Notes under the pieces: generated by a model
The model's input: only the letters and a program-made list of their open reading frames with translations
Databases searched by the model: none
Told to the model about the DNA's origin: nothing
Shown here: piece after piece, positions 1 through 9,475 of the stretch
Layout: every line of letters starts with the position of its first letter
How positions within the stretch are numbered: position 1 is the first letter of the stretch
From: an uncultured Lachnospiraceae bacterium
GTDB taxonomy: Bacteria > Bacillota > Clostridia > Lachnospirales > Lachnospiraceae
DNA length: 36,264 nucleotides
Reading direction: 5' to 3'
Assembly: GCA_910584325.1 (NCBI GenBank)
Contig: CAJTZH010000017.1
Location: 1 to 36,264 of the forward strand
Made by a program: the position numbers and the translations under genes

Positions 1-85
1 TCATCAGCGCTTCATTTTAGATATTTAACCTGTCTACTTGACAGGGGGCATACCAAAACGTCATAGCCCTAATCCATCATATGTA

Positions 86-1588
86 CTATTTTTCCTGCAT
101 TTCTCTGCCAAACACACTTGCAAGATAGCGTAAATCCTGTTTCTGCTGCGCGCCAAGCTGTCCTTTCAACAGCCTCCACTGCCAGTTGTTGCCCAGAGAG
201 GACGGCAGATTCATTCTTGCTTTATTATCCAGCTTTAAAATATCCTGCGTCTGAAAAATAACGACGTTAGCAATACTTCCGTAAGCCAGACGGAATACCT
301 GGTCAACCATCTTCCTCTTATCTCTCGTATCAAGATAATCATAGGCATATCCAAGTTCCCAGTCGTTTCGCTCGTTGAAATATCCCATCAGCGTCTCGTT
401 GTCATGCGTTCCGCCGTACACAACACAATTTGTTGTCGTGTAGTTATACGGTAGATGTACATTTTTACGGTCTCCGCCAAACGCGAACTCCAAGACCTTC
501 ATTCCCGGATAACCGTTATCATTTAGAAGCTTTGTTGCCTCCGGTATGTCAACGCCTAAATCCTCCGCAATTAACTTCTTGTCTCCGATAGCCTGATTAA
601 TCACATCTGTCAGTTTCCTGCCCGGTCCCTTTAAATATTCGCCTTCTTTGGCGTCAGGATTATCGGCCGGAATCGTATAATATTTTACAACACCGAGGAA
701 ATGGTCAATTCGAATAATGTCGTACATCTGCGCAGCCGCAGCCATACGTTTCTTCCACCATAAAAATCCGTTCTGCTCCATCTTCTCCCAGTCGTATAAC
801 GGGTTTCCCCACTTCTGACCCAGGTCAGTAAACGCATCCGGCGGCACGCCTGCAACCTTAATAGGCGTAAGATTCTTATCCAGTACAAATTCTTTGGTGT
901 TTACCCATACATCCGCGCTGTCATACGCCACATAAATCGGAATATCACCGATAATCTCAATGCCCTTATCGTTCGCATACTTTTTCAACTTATTCCACTG
1001 TTCAAAAAACTTAAACTGCAAAAACTTATAGAAATCAATATCGTCAGAAAGGAGCTTCGTGTATTTCTGCAATGCATCCGGTTTACGGAACCTCAGTCCG
1101 TCGTCCCAGAGCGACCAGTCGGCATCTTTGTAATACTGTTTTACCGCCATAAACAACGCGTAATCTTCAATCCAATCCGCATTTTCCTTCAAAAAAGTTA
1201 TGTATTCGGAAGCTGTTTGATGTTCACTGTGTTTGTATGCTTCGCGAAGCACAATATAACGAGAGCGGTAAACCTTATCGTAAGCAACATTTGCGGCGTC
1301 ATTCCCCCAGTCAAAACGCTCAACAAACTCTTTCTTCAGCAGTCCTTCCTCTATCAGCGTTTCCAAATCGATAAAATACGGATTCCCCGCAAAGGTGGAA
1401 AAACCCTGATACGGACTGTCTCCAAAACTGGTAGGACCAAGGGGAAGAACCTGCCAGTACTTGTGATTACATTCTCTCAAAAAATCAACAAACGCATAGG
1501 CATCCCTGCCCATCGTTCCAATTCCGTACGGTGAAGGCATACTGCTAATCGGCATCAGAATGCCTGCACCCCTCTCAAAGGTCTTCAT
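86..1588 (-). CDS. malQ: 4-alpha-glucanotransferase (amylomaltase), GH77
   Basis: This 500-residue protein is a cytoplasmic amylomaltase. It transfers 1,4-glucan segments between malto-oligosaccharides, releasing glucose and longer chains for phosphorylase. GH77 motifs appear in order: GDIPIYVAYDSADVW near 214-228, IRIDHFLGV with the expected nucleophile Asp295, AEDLGVD with the acid/base Glu342, and GGTHDNETL with Asp396. The length is normal for the family. The start ATG follows the cheW stop by one base, with AGAGGAT upstream, so it is probably the last gene of a secA-prfB-cheW-malQ transcript. The pairing with cheW is unusual. No clear terminator is visible in the 85 bases downstream. Confidence 0.96.
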   Translation of the reverse strand: MKTFERGAGILMPISSMPSPYGIGTMGRDAYAFVDFLRECNHKYWQVLPLGPTSFGDSPYQGFSTFAGNPYFIDLETLIEEGLLKKEFVERFDWGNDAANVAYDKVYRSRYIVLREAYKHSEHQTASEYITFLKENADWIEDYALFMAVKQYYKDADWSLWDDGLRFRKPDALQKYTKLLSDDIDFYKFLQFKFFEQWNKLKKYANDKGIEIIGDIPIYVAYDSADVWVNTKEFVLDKNLTPIKVAGVPPDAFTDLGQKWGNPLYDWEKMEQNGFLWWKKRMAAAAQMYDIIRIDHFLGVVKYYTIPADNPDAKEGEYLKGPGRKLTDVINQAIGDKKLIAEDLGVDIPEATKLLNDNGYPGMKVLEFAFGGDRKNVHLPYNYTTTNCVVYGGTHDNETLMGYFNERNDWELGYAYDYLDTRDKRKMVDQVFRLAYGSIANVVIFQTQDILKLDNKARMNLPSSLGNNWQWRLLKGQLGAQQKQDLRYLASVFGREMQEK

Positions 1589-1589
1589 A

Positions 1590-2060
1590 TTACTTCATAT
1601 CCTCTTTCATTTTTTTTACGTTTTCCAGTTCTTCTTCACTTAACAGATGATTCACATCCATCAAAATAATCAGTCTGCCGTTCACATGCGCAACACGCCT
1701 AAAAAACTTCGTATCCTCGTTTAGTACCAGTCCCGGCATCGGTACGATGTCCTTTTCGGAAAAATCATGAATCTCCGAAACACCGTCGACATCCAAAGCA
1801 ATCAAAACATCGGGAAGTTTCACGACGACCAGTTTACGCTCCCCGTCATTTCCATCATATGCAGGCATATTAAATTTCTTGCGTAAATCATATACCGGAA
1901 TCACCTCGCCGCGAAGATTAATAATTCCCTTAATATACGCAACGGAATTCGGAACCGGCACAATCTGCTGATACTGCTCAATCGCATTCACAAGACTGAT
2001 ATCCACGCCGTATTCCTCCGCGCCTAACTTTAGTACCACCGGCTTAATATAATCCGCCAT
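1590..2060 (-). CDS. cheW: Chemotaxis coupling protein CheW
   Basis: This 156-residue single-domain CheW links chemoreceptors to the CheA kinase in the cytoplasm. The fold signature runs throughout: a receptor-contact segment 'IEQYQQIVPVPNSVAYIKGI', then INLRGEVIPVYDLRKKF, VVKLPDVLIALDVDGV and a C-terminal RLIILMDVNHLL. I chose ATG 2060 because AGGAGGG lies seven bases upstream. A longer in-frame reading from 2096 would begin inside prfB and has no ribosome-binding site. The start is two bases past the prfB stop, so translation is probably coupled. No cheA, cheY or receptor gene is in the window, so it acts with partners encoded elsewhere. Confidence 0.93.
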   Translation of the reverse strand: MADYIKPVVLKLGAEEYGVDISLVNAIEQYQQIVPVPNSVAYIKGIINLRGEVIPVYDLRKKFNMPAYDGNDGERKLVVVKLPDVLIALDVDGVSEIHDFSEKDIVPMPGLVLNEDTKFFRRVAHVNGRLIILMDVNHLLSEEELENVKKMKEDMK

Positions 2061-2062
2061 AT

Positions 2063-3185
2063 TTATCCCTCCTGGTTTCCGCCTACATTGAGCCATTTCA
2101 GATACTCGCTGATAAACGAATCTATATTTCCGTCAAGAACGCTCTGCGCATTCCCGATTTCTTTATTGGTTCTGTGGTCCTTGACCATCGTATATGGCTG
2201 CAACACATAGCTTCGTATCTGGCTTCCCCAGCCATTGTCCATCTGGGTTCCCCGGATTCCCGCCATCTTTTCATCGTTTTCCTGCTGTTTCAGGATAAAC
2301 AGCTTTGCTTTCAGCATCTGCATCGCCTTATCCTTGTTCATATGCTGGGAGCGCTCGCTCTGGCACTGCACCACAATATTCGTCGGAATATGCGTAATAC
2401 GGATTGCCGAAGACGTCTTATTGATATGCTGACCGCCGGCGCCGCTCGAACGATATGTGTCGATTCGCAAATCGTCCTCGTTAATGTCAATATTTAAATC
2501 CTCTTCAATATCCGGCATCACGTCGCAGGACACAAAGGAAGTCTGTCGTTTTCCCGCCGCATTAAACGGAGAAATACGCACAAGGCGGTGAACACCATGC
2601 TCAGACTTCAGGTATCCGTATGCATTCTCACCGTTTATCTGAATCGTTACAGACTTCACGCCCGCCTCGTCACCATCCAGATAATCCAGCGTATCTACCG
2701 TATAACCTCTTTTTTCTGCCCATCTCGTATACATGCGCAAAAGCATGGATGCCCAGTCGCAGCTTTCCGTTCCGCCCGCGCCCGCATGAAGCGTCAGAAT
2801 CGCACCATCCCTGTCATACGGTCCCGCAAGCAGCGTCCCGATCATCATTTCGTCATAAAGCTTCTCATACTCATCAAGCATCGTACCGATTTCCGGAATC
2901 AGCGAAGCGTCATTTTCTTCCTCCGCCATCTCAATAAATTCCGAAGCGTCACTGACATATCCTGCAAGGCGTTCATATCCTTCCATGGAATCCTTCAGCC
3001 CCTTAAGCTCCTTCATCATCTGCTGGGAAGACTCCGGATTATCCCAGAATCCCGGCATTTCCATATTCATTTCAATTTCTTCAACCCGCTTTTTCTTATT
3101 AGCTAAGTCAAAGTGAATCCCTCAATTTCTCTAATGGTTTTGTATAAGTGGATATTCTGTATTTAAACTGGTCCAGTTCTACCAT
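2063..3185 (-). CDS. prfB: Peptide chain release factor 2, programmed +1 frameshift
   Basis: RF2 ends translation at UGA and UAA codons. The gene starts at ATG 3185 after a GGGGTG-type ribosome-binding site and reads 25 codons (MVELDQFKYR...LRDSL) to an in-frame TGA at 3110-3108. The slip site CTT TGA C is preceded by an internal Shine-Dalgarno-like AGGG, which is the classical autoregulatory arrangement. After +1 slippage the frame continues DLANKKKRVEE and runs to 2063, about 373 residues in all. The GGQ peptidyl-hydrolysis motif is in 'RSSGAGGQHINKTSSAIRI', and the SPF-equivalent anticodon region lies upstream in 'VRISPFNAAGKRQTSF'. Low RF2 favours frameshifting and hence more RF2. Confidence 0.97.
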
Positions 3186-3236
3186 TAAATCACCCCGTCT
3201 CTTTAATTTTTATATCCTGCTGCCTCAAAAACCAAT

Positions 3237-5804
3237 CTAGCCTAGTCTGCCGCAGCACTGCTTATATTTCTTTCCGCTTCCGCACGGACATGGGTCGTTC
3301 GGATAAATCTTCTTGTCGGCGCGCTTGACAGGCGCCTTAACCGCCGAATCATCCTTATTCGTTCCCGTAACCTTGGCAACCTGTTCTCTTTCAACCTTCT
3401 GCTCCACCCTTACATGAAGAAGCGTCTTAACGGTTTCCTCCTGAATATTTGCCGTCATAGCCTCAAACATATCGTAACCGTTCATCTTATACTCGACAAC
3501 CGGGTCTCTCTGTGCGTAGGCCTGAAGTCCGATGCCCTGCCGAAGCTGGTCCATATCGTCAATGTGATCCATCCATTTACGGTCAATTACCTTCAGCAAA
3601 ATGATACGCTCCAACTCACGGATATGCTCCGGCTCCAAAAACTCCGCTTCCTTCGCCTCGTAGAGTTTTACCGCCTTTTCCTTGAGTGCCTGTTTTAATT
3701 CCGCCTTTTTCTTAATGTCAGGCGACGGTTTAATATAACCGGAAAGCGGAATCACCGGAAGCAGCAGCTCATTCAGTCCCTCATAATCCCATGCGTCGGA
3801 AGAAACTTCATCGCTGATGCACGCGTCTACCGTATTATCCACAAAATCCGTAAGCATTTTGTAAATGGAGTTCCTCATATTCTCACCGTTGAGAACCCTC
3901 CTGCGCTCGCCGTAAATGATTTCCCTCTGCTCGTTCATAACCTGGTCGTACTCCAGCAAATTCTTTCGGATACCGTAATGATTCGTCTCAATCTTCTTCT
4001 GCGCCTTCTCAATTGCGGAAGACAACATCTTATGCTCAATCTGATCCTCCTCAGATACTCCTAACGCCTGAAACATCGTAATCAGCCGCTCCGAGCCAAA
4101 CAGTCTCATCAAATCATCTTCCAGCGAAATGTAGAACCGTGATTCACCCACGTCGCCCTGACGGCCGGAACGTCCTCGGAGCTGATTGTCAATACGTCTT
4201 GATTCATGCCGCTCCGTACCGATAATCTTCAAACCGCCCGCCTCTACAGCTTTCTCGTCAAGCTTAATATCCGTACCACGTCCTGCCATATTCGTCGCAA
4301 TCGTAACCGCGCCGTGCTTGCCTGCCTCGGCAACAATCTCCGCCTCCATCTCATGGAACTTGGCATTCAACACTTTATGAGGAATCCCGCGCTTTTTGAG
4401 AATAGCACTGACTTCCTCCGACGCCTCAATCGTAATCGTACCTACCAGAACAGGCTGTCCCTTTGCATGCGCCGCCTCCACCTCGTCGGCAACCGCATTC
4501 AGCTTACCGCGTCTCGTCTTATAAACCGCGTCGTCCAAATCCACACGGGCAATCGGCTTGTTTGTCGGGATTTCAATGACATCCAGATTGTAAATCTCAC
4601 GAAATTCTTTCTCTTCCGTAAGCGCCGTACCTGTCATGCCCGCCTTCTTCTCAAATTTATTAAAGAAATTCTGGAACGTAATCGTAGCGAGCGTCTTACT
4701 CTCTCTCTTAACCTTTACATGTTCCTTCGCCTCGATTGCCTGATGGAGACCATCGGAAAATCTTCTTCCCGGCATAATACGTCCTGTAAATTCGTCTACA
4801 ATCAGCACCTGGTCATCTTTCACAACATAATCCTGATCCCTGAACATCAAATTGTGCGCTCTTAACGCGAGAATGATATTGTGCTGGATTTCAAGATTCT
4901 CCGGGTCGGCAAGATTCTCGATATGGAAGAACTGTTCAACCTTCGAGACGCCTTCCGCGGTTAAATTGACAATCTTGTCCTTCTCATTGACGAAGAAATC
5001 TCCATCCTCTTCCACGTCCTGTCCCATAATCGCGTCCATCTTGGACAATTCGCCGTCGCCGCTGCCGCGGGTAAGCTGTCTTGCCAGAATATCGCACGCC
5101 TCGTAAAGCTTCGTAGACTTGCTGCCCTGTCCCGAAATAATCAGCGGCGTTCTCGCCTCGTCGATGAGAACAGAGTCCACCTCGTCGATAATACAATACT
5201 TCAAATTGCGAAGCACAAGCTGCTCCTTGTAAATCGCCATGTTATCTCTCAGATAGTCAAATCCCAGCTCGTTATTCGTCACATAAGTGATATCGCAGGC
5301 ATACGCTTTCTTTCTCTCCTCCGGTGTGTTGGAGTTCAGAACAACGCCCACGGTAAGTCCGAGAAACTCATGAACCTTCCCCATCCAGTCCGCGTCACGG
5401 TTCGCAAGATAATCATTGACCGTTACAATTAAAACGCCGTCGCCCGTCAGCGCGTTCAGATACGCAGGAAGCGTGGAAACAAGCGTCTTACCTTCACCGG
5501 TCTTCATCTCGGCAATTCTTCCCTGATGAAGAACCATGCCGCCGATTAACTGCACTCTGTAATGCTCCATGCCAAGCGTTCTTCTCGCTGCCTCCCGTAC
5601 CGCAGCAAATGCTTCCGGTAAAATATCATCCAGCGTCTCGCCTGCGGCAAGCCTCTCCTTAAACTGCCTGGTCTTTTCCTTCAGTTCCGCGTCCGAAAGC
5701 GCCATCATCCCGTCTCTCATCGCTTCAATCTTATCTACAATCGGATAAATAAACTTTAATTCCCTTTCACTGTGAGTTCCAAATAGCTTCTCGATTAAAC
5801 TCAT
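3237..5804 (-). CDS. secA: Preprotein translocase ATPase SecA
   Basis: This 855-residue motor drives unfolded preproteins through SecYEG at the membrane. Visible elements are the Walker A motif KTGEGKTLV (about 101-109), the DEVDSVLIDEA helicase motif II, the preprotein cross-linking region, the second ATPase lobe with ATNMAGRGTDI, and RGRSGRQGD. The C-terminus carries the zinc-binding, SecB/ribosome-binding tail DPCPCGSGKKYKQCCGR. Length is typical. The start follows GAAGGAGA. A consensus sigma-A promoter lies at 5852-5880. Downstream, 51 bases without a convincing terminator separate it from prfB, so read-through into prfB-cheW-malQ is likely. Confidence 0.98.
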   Translation of the reverse strand: MSLIEKLFGTHSERELKFIYPIVDKIEAMRDGMMALSDAELKEKTRQFKERLAAGETLDDILPEAFAAVREAARRTLGMEHYRVQLIGGMVLHQGRIAEMKTGEGKTLVSTLPAYLNALTGDGVLIVTVNDYLANRDADWMGKVHEFLGLTVGVVLNSNTPEERKKAYACDITYVTNNELGFDYLRDNMAIYKEQLVLRNLKYCIIDEVDSVLIDEARTPLIISGQGSKSTKLYEACDILARQLTRGSGDGELSKMDAIMGQDVEEDGDFFVNEKDKIVNLTAEGVSKVEQFFHIENLADPENLEIQHNIILALRAHNLMFRDQDYVVKDDQVLIVDEFTGRIMPGRRFSDGLHQAIEAKEHVKVKRESKTLATITFQNFFNKFEKKAGMTGTALTEEKEFREIYNLDVIEIPTNKPIARVDLDDAVYKTRRGKLNAVADEVEAAHAKGQPVLVGTITIEASEEVSAILKKRGIPHKVLNAKFHEMEAEIVAEAGKHGAVTIATNMAGRGTDIKLDEKAVEAGGLKIIGTERHESRRIDNQLRGRSGRQGDVGESRFYISLEDDLMRLFGSERLITMFQALGVSEEDQIEHKMLSSAIEKAQKKIETNHYGIRKNLLEYDQVMNEQREIIYGERRRVLNGENMRNSIYKMLTDFVDNTVDACISDEVSSDAWDYEGLNELLLPVIPLSGYIKPSPDIKKKAELKQALKEKAVKLYEAKEAEFLEPEHIRELERIILLKVIDRKWMDHIDDMDQLRQGIGLQAYAQRDPVVEYKMNGYDMFEAMTANIQEETVKTLLHVRVEQKVEREQVAKVTGTNKDDSAVKAPVKRADKKIYPNDPCPCGSGKKYKQCCGRLG

Positions 5805-5851
5805 TCTCTTTCTCCTTCAATGCGATTGTTCACTAAACGCAATTATTCTTT

Positions 5852-5880
5852 ATTGTACCACTTTCTTATGAAATGGTCAA
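5852..5880 (-). promoter_or_regulatory. Sigma-A promoter of secA
   Basis: On the minus strand TTGACC (5880-5875) is followed after exactly 17 bases by TACAAT (5857-5852), about 50 bases before the secA start codon. It lies just past the stop of the upstream membrane-protein gene. Confidence 0.8.
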
Positions 5881-5912
5881 TCATGCAAAAACAAGCCGTT
5901 TCTCCATGTTTT

Positions 5913-8075
5913 TCACGATTGCTTTTGCATCTTTTTATCTATCAGATTGTAAATCAGACTAATCACAAAACACAACACTCCCGATGCAAAGAAACTCAGT
6001 GCATTCCCCAGCGTATTTGTATGGTTAATATCTACCATAATCAGTTTAAAAATACTGACCATCGAAAGTACAAGACCGAATATCCTCAGCGACTTATAGC
6101 TTCCCCAAAATCCCGCCGCAATATTTACAATTGCCAGAAGCAGACACGCCACGCTGACAATATAGTTCACTGTATGGAATGAATCCAATATCACCGCCAT
6201 CAAAACGGTAAATTTGATTCCCACATAAATACCGCCATAATTTGGATACCTGTCAAGAATCTTTTTGGAATTTACCATCAATGTAATCAGCGTTACAACA
6301 ATCACTGCCAAATGAAGCGCCATTCCATATCCCGATTCAATCCGTACAAGACCTGCTATCATAAAAATCAGATTCATCAGATAATACAGCGTATTTTTCT
6401 CTTTTTCGCCGGTTTTCAGATTGTTTCCGAAACAGCTTTTCATCATGGCAATGTTGAATAGTACCAATACCACATAGCTAATCGTATCTGACATCTCAAA
6501 ACTTCCGGTTCTTCTCAGCAGCAAAAAATCTATCGAATACATGAGATAGATTAACGTCAGTATGTGCATTACATATTTGTATATCCAGCTGTATTGCTCT
6601 TTATTTCTGTAAAACAGAAAATGTACGGAAAATGCAGCAAGGCCTCCCTGTAAAAACATCTCCCACTCATTTACATTCGCTGCATCCGCATTTGAAACAT
6701 AAGCCCGAAAAAAAAATAATCCTACATACTTCAATGCACTGTTCGCCCTGAAAAATCCAAAAACAAAGCACGGCAGCACCAGAAGGAACACCATTCCATG
6801 TGTATACCAGTCCGCGTCAAATCCCAGTCCCCATGACGCAATACCAAGGCAAACCATCTGCGCAATATATTTTCCTTCCTTTTTACGGACATCCTTTAAT
6901 TCTGCCAGCCCCACAAAAAGCATACCCAGCAGATAGGCACTCACTCCAAACAACTTACCATCCAGCATCATGAATTGCAGCGTTTGCACAATCAATACGG
7001 CATAGATACTGATAAAAATTCCGAAAGAAGCTCCCGTCTTTTCCAGTCTCTGCCTCATCGCAACAGAAAAATTCACCACAAAAAGCGCAAGAATAATACC
7101 CGTTGTAATATGTAGTCCTTTTTCTACAATCTCACAATTCACCCAAAACAGCATTATGAAATTCATTGCAATGAACACATGCTGCAAAATGTTATCAAAA
7201 AATTCCTTTTTGTAGTGGACATAATAAAATACACCGGATGAAATGACATAAAAAATAATCAGTGCAAGGAATTTTTCTACATCTTCCGTTCTCGTACATA
7301 ATTTGCATCCAAAAAAGATTGCAATCACAATTCCCAAATGCCCGATCATCTGAAAAATCTTATTCTGAAACCGTGAAAGAACACAGACACCCACCGCCCA
7401 TATTCCGATGAGTACATAAAGAAGAAGATCCCCGATTGCTTTAAAATAAATATTGCCCAGCAATAATGATATGTACACTGCACCCACACCACACCCTGTC
7501 AGCGCAATGTAAAATTTATTTTCATTATCTTTTCTTAACTTGTATAGACCTGCACCCAAGAAGGCAAAACTAAGAAGGTACATGGTAATCATTTTTGCTG
7601 TATCGTTAAAATATGGCAGCAGAAGCATTGCAAACAAAATCAGGCTGATAAAAATAAGCGCCGACGCCACAATCCCCATCAAAGACTTTCCCACTGTTTT
7701 TTCGAAATCCTTCTGACCCACAAGAAGCTGAGCGTTTTCATGAAACGTTCTTTGCATAACAGCCTGCACATTTTCTCCAAACGGCTTCTTTGTGTCATCA
7801 TTCGTCACGGAACGCTTTTCATCCTCGACAATACAAGCCTCTTTTCTCCCGGTGCGCTCCGCGGACTCTGTTTCGATTGTTCTATCTTCGTTTTTTAATT
7901 TCAGATATTCCAACTGGCGCTGCATATACTCGATTTCACGACTGAAATTATCCAGCTTATGCCGCAGCAGTTCAGCATCGCAATCTCCATCGCCCTCAAT
8001 TAAATGCTGTAACTGCATCCTGTCCTGCAAAAGCCGTCTTTCAAAATTCATTATTTCGTCTGCGCGATTGTTCAT
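5913..8075 (-). CDS. Large polytopic membrane protein, DUF2339-like
   Basis: This protein is about 720 residues long. The first ~140 residues are soluble and charged, with a likely coiled coil (roughly residues 5-60, rich in Glu, Arg, Leu and Gln). The rest is a near-continuous series of about 18-22 hydrophobic helices joined by short loops. The layout resembles the DUF2339 family of predicted bacterial membrane proteins, whose function is not established; this match is from recall. ATG 8075 is chosen because TAGGAAGGAA lies seven bases upstream; an in-frame ATG at 8111 lacks a site. It follows the winged-helix gene by 13 bases and is the last gene of the Nudix operon. Confidence 0.6.
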   Translation of the reverse strand: MNNRADEIMNFERRLLQDRMQLQHLIEGDGDCDAELLRHKLDNFSREIEYMQRQLEYLKLKNEDRTIETESAERTGRKEACIVEDEKRSVTNDDTKKPFGENVQAVMQRTFHENAQLLVGQKDFEKTVGKSLMGIVASALIFISLILFAMLLLPYFNDTAKMITMYLLSFAFLGAGLYKLRKDNENKFYIALTGCGVGAVYISLLLGNIYFKAIGDLLLYVLIGIWAVGVCVLSRFQNKIFQMIGHLGIVIAIFFGCKLCTRTEDVEKFLALIIFYVISSGVFYYVHYKKEFFDNILQHVFIAMNFIMLFWVNCEIVEKGLHITTGIILALFVVNFSVAMRQRLEKTGASFGIFISIYAVLIVQTLQFMMLDGKLFGVSAYLLGMLFVGLAELKDVRKKEGKYIAQMVCLGIASWGLGFDADWYTHGMVFLLVLPCFVFGFFRANSALKYVGLFFFRAYVSNADAANVNEWEMFLQGGLAAFSVHFLFYRNKEQYSWIYKYVMHILTLIYLMYSIDFLLLRRTGSFEMSDTISYVVLVLFNIAMMKSCFGNNLKTGEKEKNTLYYLMNLIFMIAGLVRIESGYGMALHLAVIVVTLITLMVNSKKILDRYPNYGGIYVGIKFTVLMAVILDSFHTVNYIVSVACLLLAIVNIAAGFWGSYKSLRIFGLVLSMVSIFKLIMVDINHTNTLGNALSFFASGVLCFVISLIYNLIDKKMQKQS

Positions 8076-8088
8076 AAAAAGTTCCTTC

Positions 8089-8799
8089 CTACAATTCGTC
8101 CTCCAAGACAATTTGCTCTTTTGCGTACTGTTTAATGATACTATCGTACGATCTGAATTTTACATAATCCCGTATCGGGTTATACATTGATGCTGATATA
8201 ATATCATGGAACTGGTTTCGTCTGCTTTCATCTGCAATAATGGAAAAATCTGCTCTGAAGTCCTGTAACTCATAAAATTTACTCAATGAATTCTTAAGAT
8301 CCGTCGTGTGTTCAATCTCATAAAACCCAAAAGGCATTTGTCTTTCATTAAACCAGATCACATCGACCGTCTTTGCTCTTCTTGTAAGTCTGTCATATGT
8401 AAATGGGGGAAGACTATCTAACGTAACCATATCACAAAGTTTCGTCTCCAGAAATTTTTTATTTTTATCCTGCGCCGGTACATAAGTATGATATTTCTTA
8501 ATATTTCCTATCTCAACTAAAATTCCCTGATAGTATGTATGTGTAAATAATTCATCTGATTTTTGATCATTAGGGTGAAGGCTTAATTTTTTCAAAACAT
8601 CATCCTGATATTTTGTTAATGCCCAAAGTCCCGGTTTTATTCTGAAAAATTCCGGATATACCTGAACAATTCTCCGTATACTTGCTGCCGGTGTGTTAGT
8701 TTTCCAATCGGATACATCCACCAATTTATATAATTGCTGAAATGTTGCATATCCGCCATTCTTTTCCATTGCAATTATTACATTATCTTTTTGTGTCAT
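8089..8799 (-). CDS. Winged-helix plus PD-(D/E)XK-like nuclease domain protein
   Basis: I do not recognise a named family for this 236-residue protein. Residues 1-65 look like a winged-helix/HARE-type DNA-binding domain (GGYATFQQLYKLV, then a wing FRIKPGLWAL). The C-terminal part has a D-x14-ExE pattern: Asp146 in VDVIWF, then Glu161 and Glu163 in FYEIEHTTD, followed by a long helix NSLSKFYELQDF. Glu96 in ILVEIGN could be the helical acidic residue. That pattern fits the PD-(D/E)XK nuclease fold, but the canonical lysine is replaced (ExE-H). The start codon overlaps the Nudix stop by four bases (ATGA), so the two are translationally coupled. A role in DNA repair or defence is inference only. 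Confidence 0.55.
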   Translation of the reverse strand: MTQKDNVIIAMEKNGGYATFQQLYKLVDVSDWKTNTPAASIRRIVQVYPEFFRIKPGLWALTKYQDDVLKKLSLHPNDQKSDELFTHTYYQGILVEIGNIKKYHTYVPAQDKNKKFLETKLCDMVTLDSLPPFTYDRLTRRAKTVDVIWFNERQMPFGFYEIEHTTDLKNSLSKFYELQDFRADFSIIADESRRNQFHDIISASMYNPIRDYVKFRSYDSIIKQYAKEQIVLEDEL

Positions 8800-9254
8800 C
8801 TTGCCCTCTCCCTATCCCGCCGCATATATTCCTCAATTAACTTCGGCTGTATCTGTGGGTATGTCCAGTCTGTCGGCATTTCTCCCAACAGAACAACCTT
8901 TTCTATTTCATTTTCCAACGTATCACAAAACTCCGCAATCTCAGCAAAACACAAAAGCCCGTAAGTTTCTTCACCCGTCTCATTTACCCTAGTTTTTCCT
9001 GTAACGGAATAAACACACACAGGCGCAATTGTAAATTCCACCGCGCCTGTTTCTTCCTTCAATTCCCGTTCTGCCGCTTCAAGAATGCCTTCTCCGGCTT
9101 CTCTGTGACCACTCGGTATTTCATATGTATCACGTTCCTTGTGCTTGCAGAATACCCATTTACCATTACTTTGAGAAATGTTAACCGCAAATTTCAATAA
9201 AGAGTCATCAACTGTATCGTAAAATTTAACCTCTAACATTTTATCTCTTACCAT
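8796..9254 (-). CDS. Nudix hydrolase
   Basis: This 152-residue protein hydrolyses a nucleoside diphosphate linked to another moiety; the actual substrate cannot be read from the sequence. The Nudix box is complete: 'GHREAGEGILEAAERELKEE' followed by TGA (single-letter residues), giving Gx5Ex7REUxEExGU near residues 49-71. Start codons at 9257 (GTG) and 9254 (ATG) are adjacent; ATG with GGAAG about six bases upstream is preferred. It is the first gene of a three-gene operon with the winged-helix/nuclease-like gene and the membrane protein. A consensus promoter and a palindrome lie upstream. Confidence 0.9.
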   Translation of the reverse strand: MVRDKMLEVKFYDTVDDSLLKFAVNISQSNGKWVFCKHKERDTYEIPSGHREAGEGILEAAERELKEETGAVEFTIAPVCVYSVTGKTRVNETGEETYGLLCFAEIAEFCDTLENEIEKVVLLGEMPTDWTYPQIQPKLIEEYMRRDRERAR

Positions 9255-9352
9255 CACGTTCTTCCATGAATTGTGTTATTCATATATACCCTAGCAAACC
9301 CAACGGATTTGTTATTAGTTCTAATTGTTCATCAACGATATTTCATATTTTA

Positions 9353-9416
9353 ATTGTAACACATAAAAGAATCTTATACAAAACTTTATACATTGATAAT
9401 CTGATTTATCAATGTA
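9353..9416 (-). promoter_or_regulatory. Promoter and palindromic operator of the Nudix operon
   Basis: The -35 box TTGTAT (9381-9376) and -10 box TACAAT (9358-9353) are separated by 17 bases. Just upstream, 9389-9416 is an inverted repeat with perfect 11-base arms (TACATTGATAA / TTATCAATGTA) and a 6-base centre. It has no T-run, so it is more likely an operator than a terminator. No candidate regulator gene is adjacent except the operon's own winged-helix protein. About 95 bases separate the -10 box from the start codon. Confidence 0.6.
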
Positions 9417-9475
9417 CTGTTAATTTAAAATAGACATCCTCAAACGCAGAGAATGTTTTCCATTTTCACTCATGC

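Noticed and set aside
31..50. TGTCTACTTGACAGGGGGC-like string resembling an IS3-family terminal repeat
   Set aside because: If it were an end the element would extend into malQ, which is intact; no transposase or partner repeat is seen.
2588..3106. Plus-strand open frame of 172 residues opposite prfB
   Set aside because: It is antisense to a conserved gene with no site or plausible domain.
2063..3185. prfB as a broken gene
   Set aside because: The in-frame TGA sits in a canonical AGGG...CTTTGAC programmed frameshift context.
4206..4865. Long plus-strand open frame opposite secA (219 residues)
   Set aside because: It is antisense to a conserved, complete gene, has no ribosome-binding site and a composition typical of a shadow frame.
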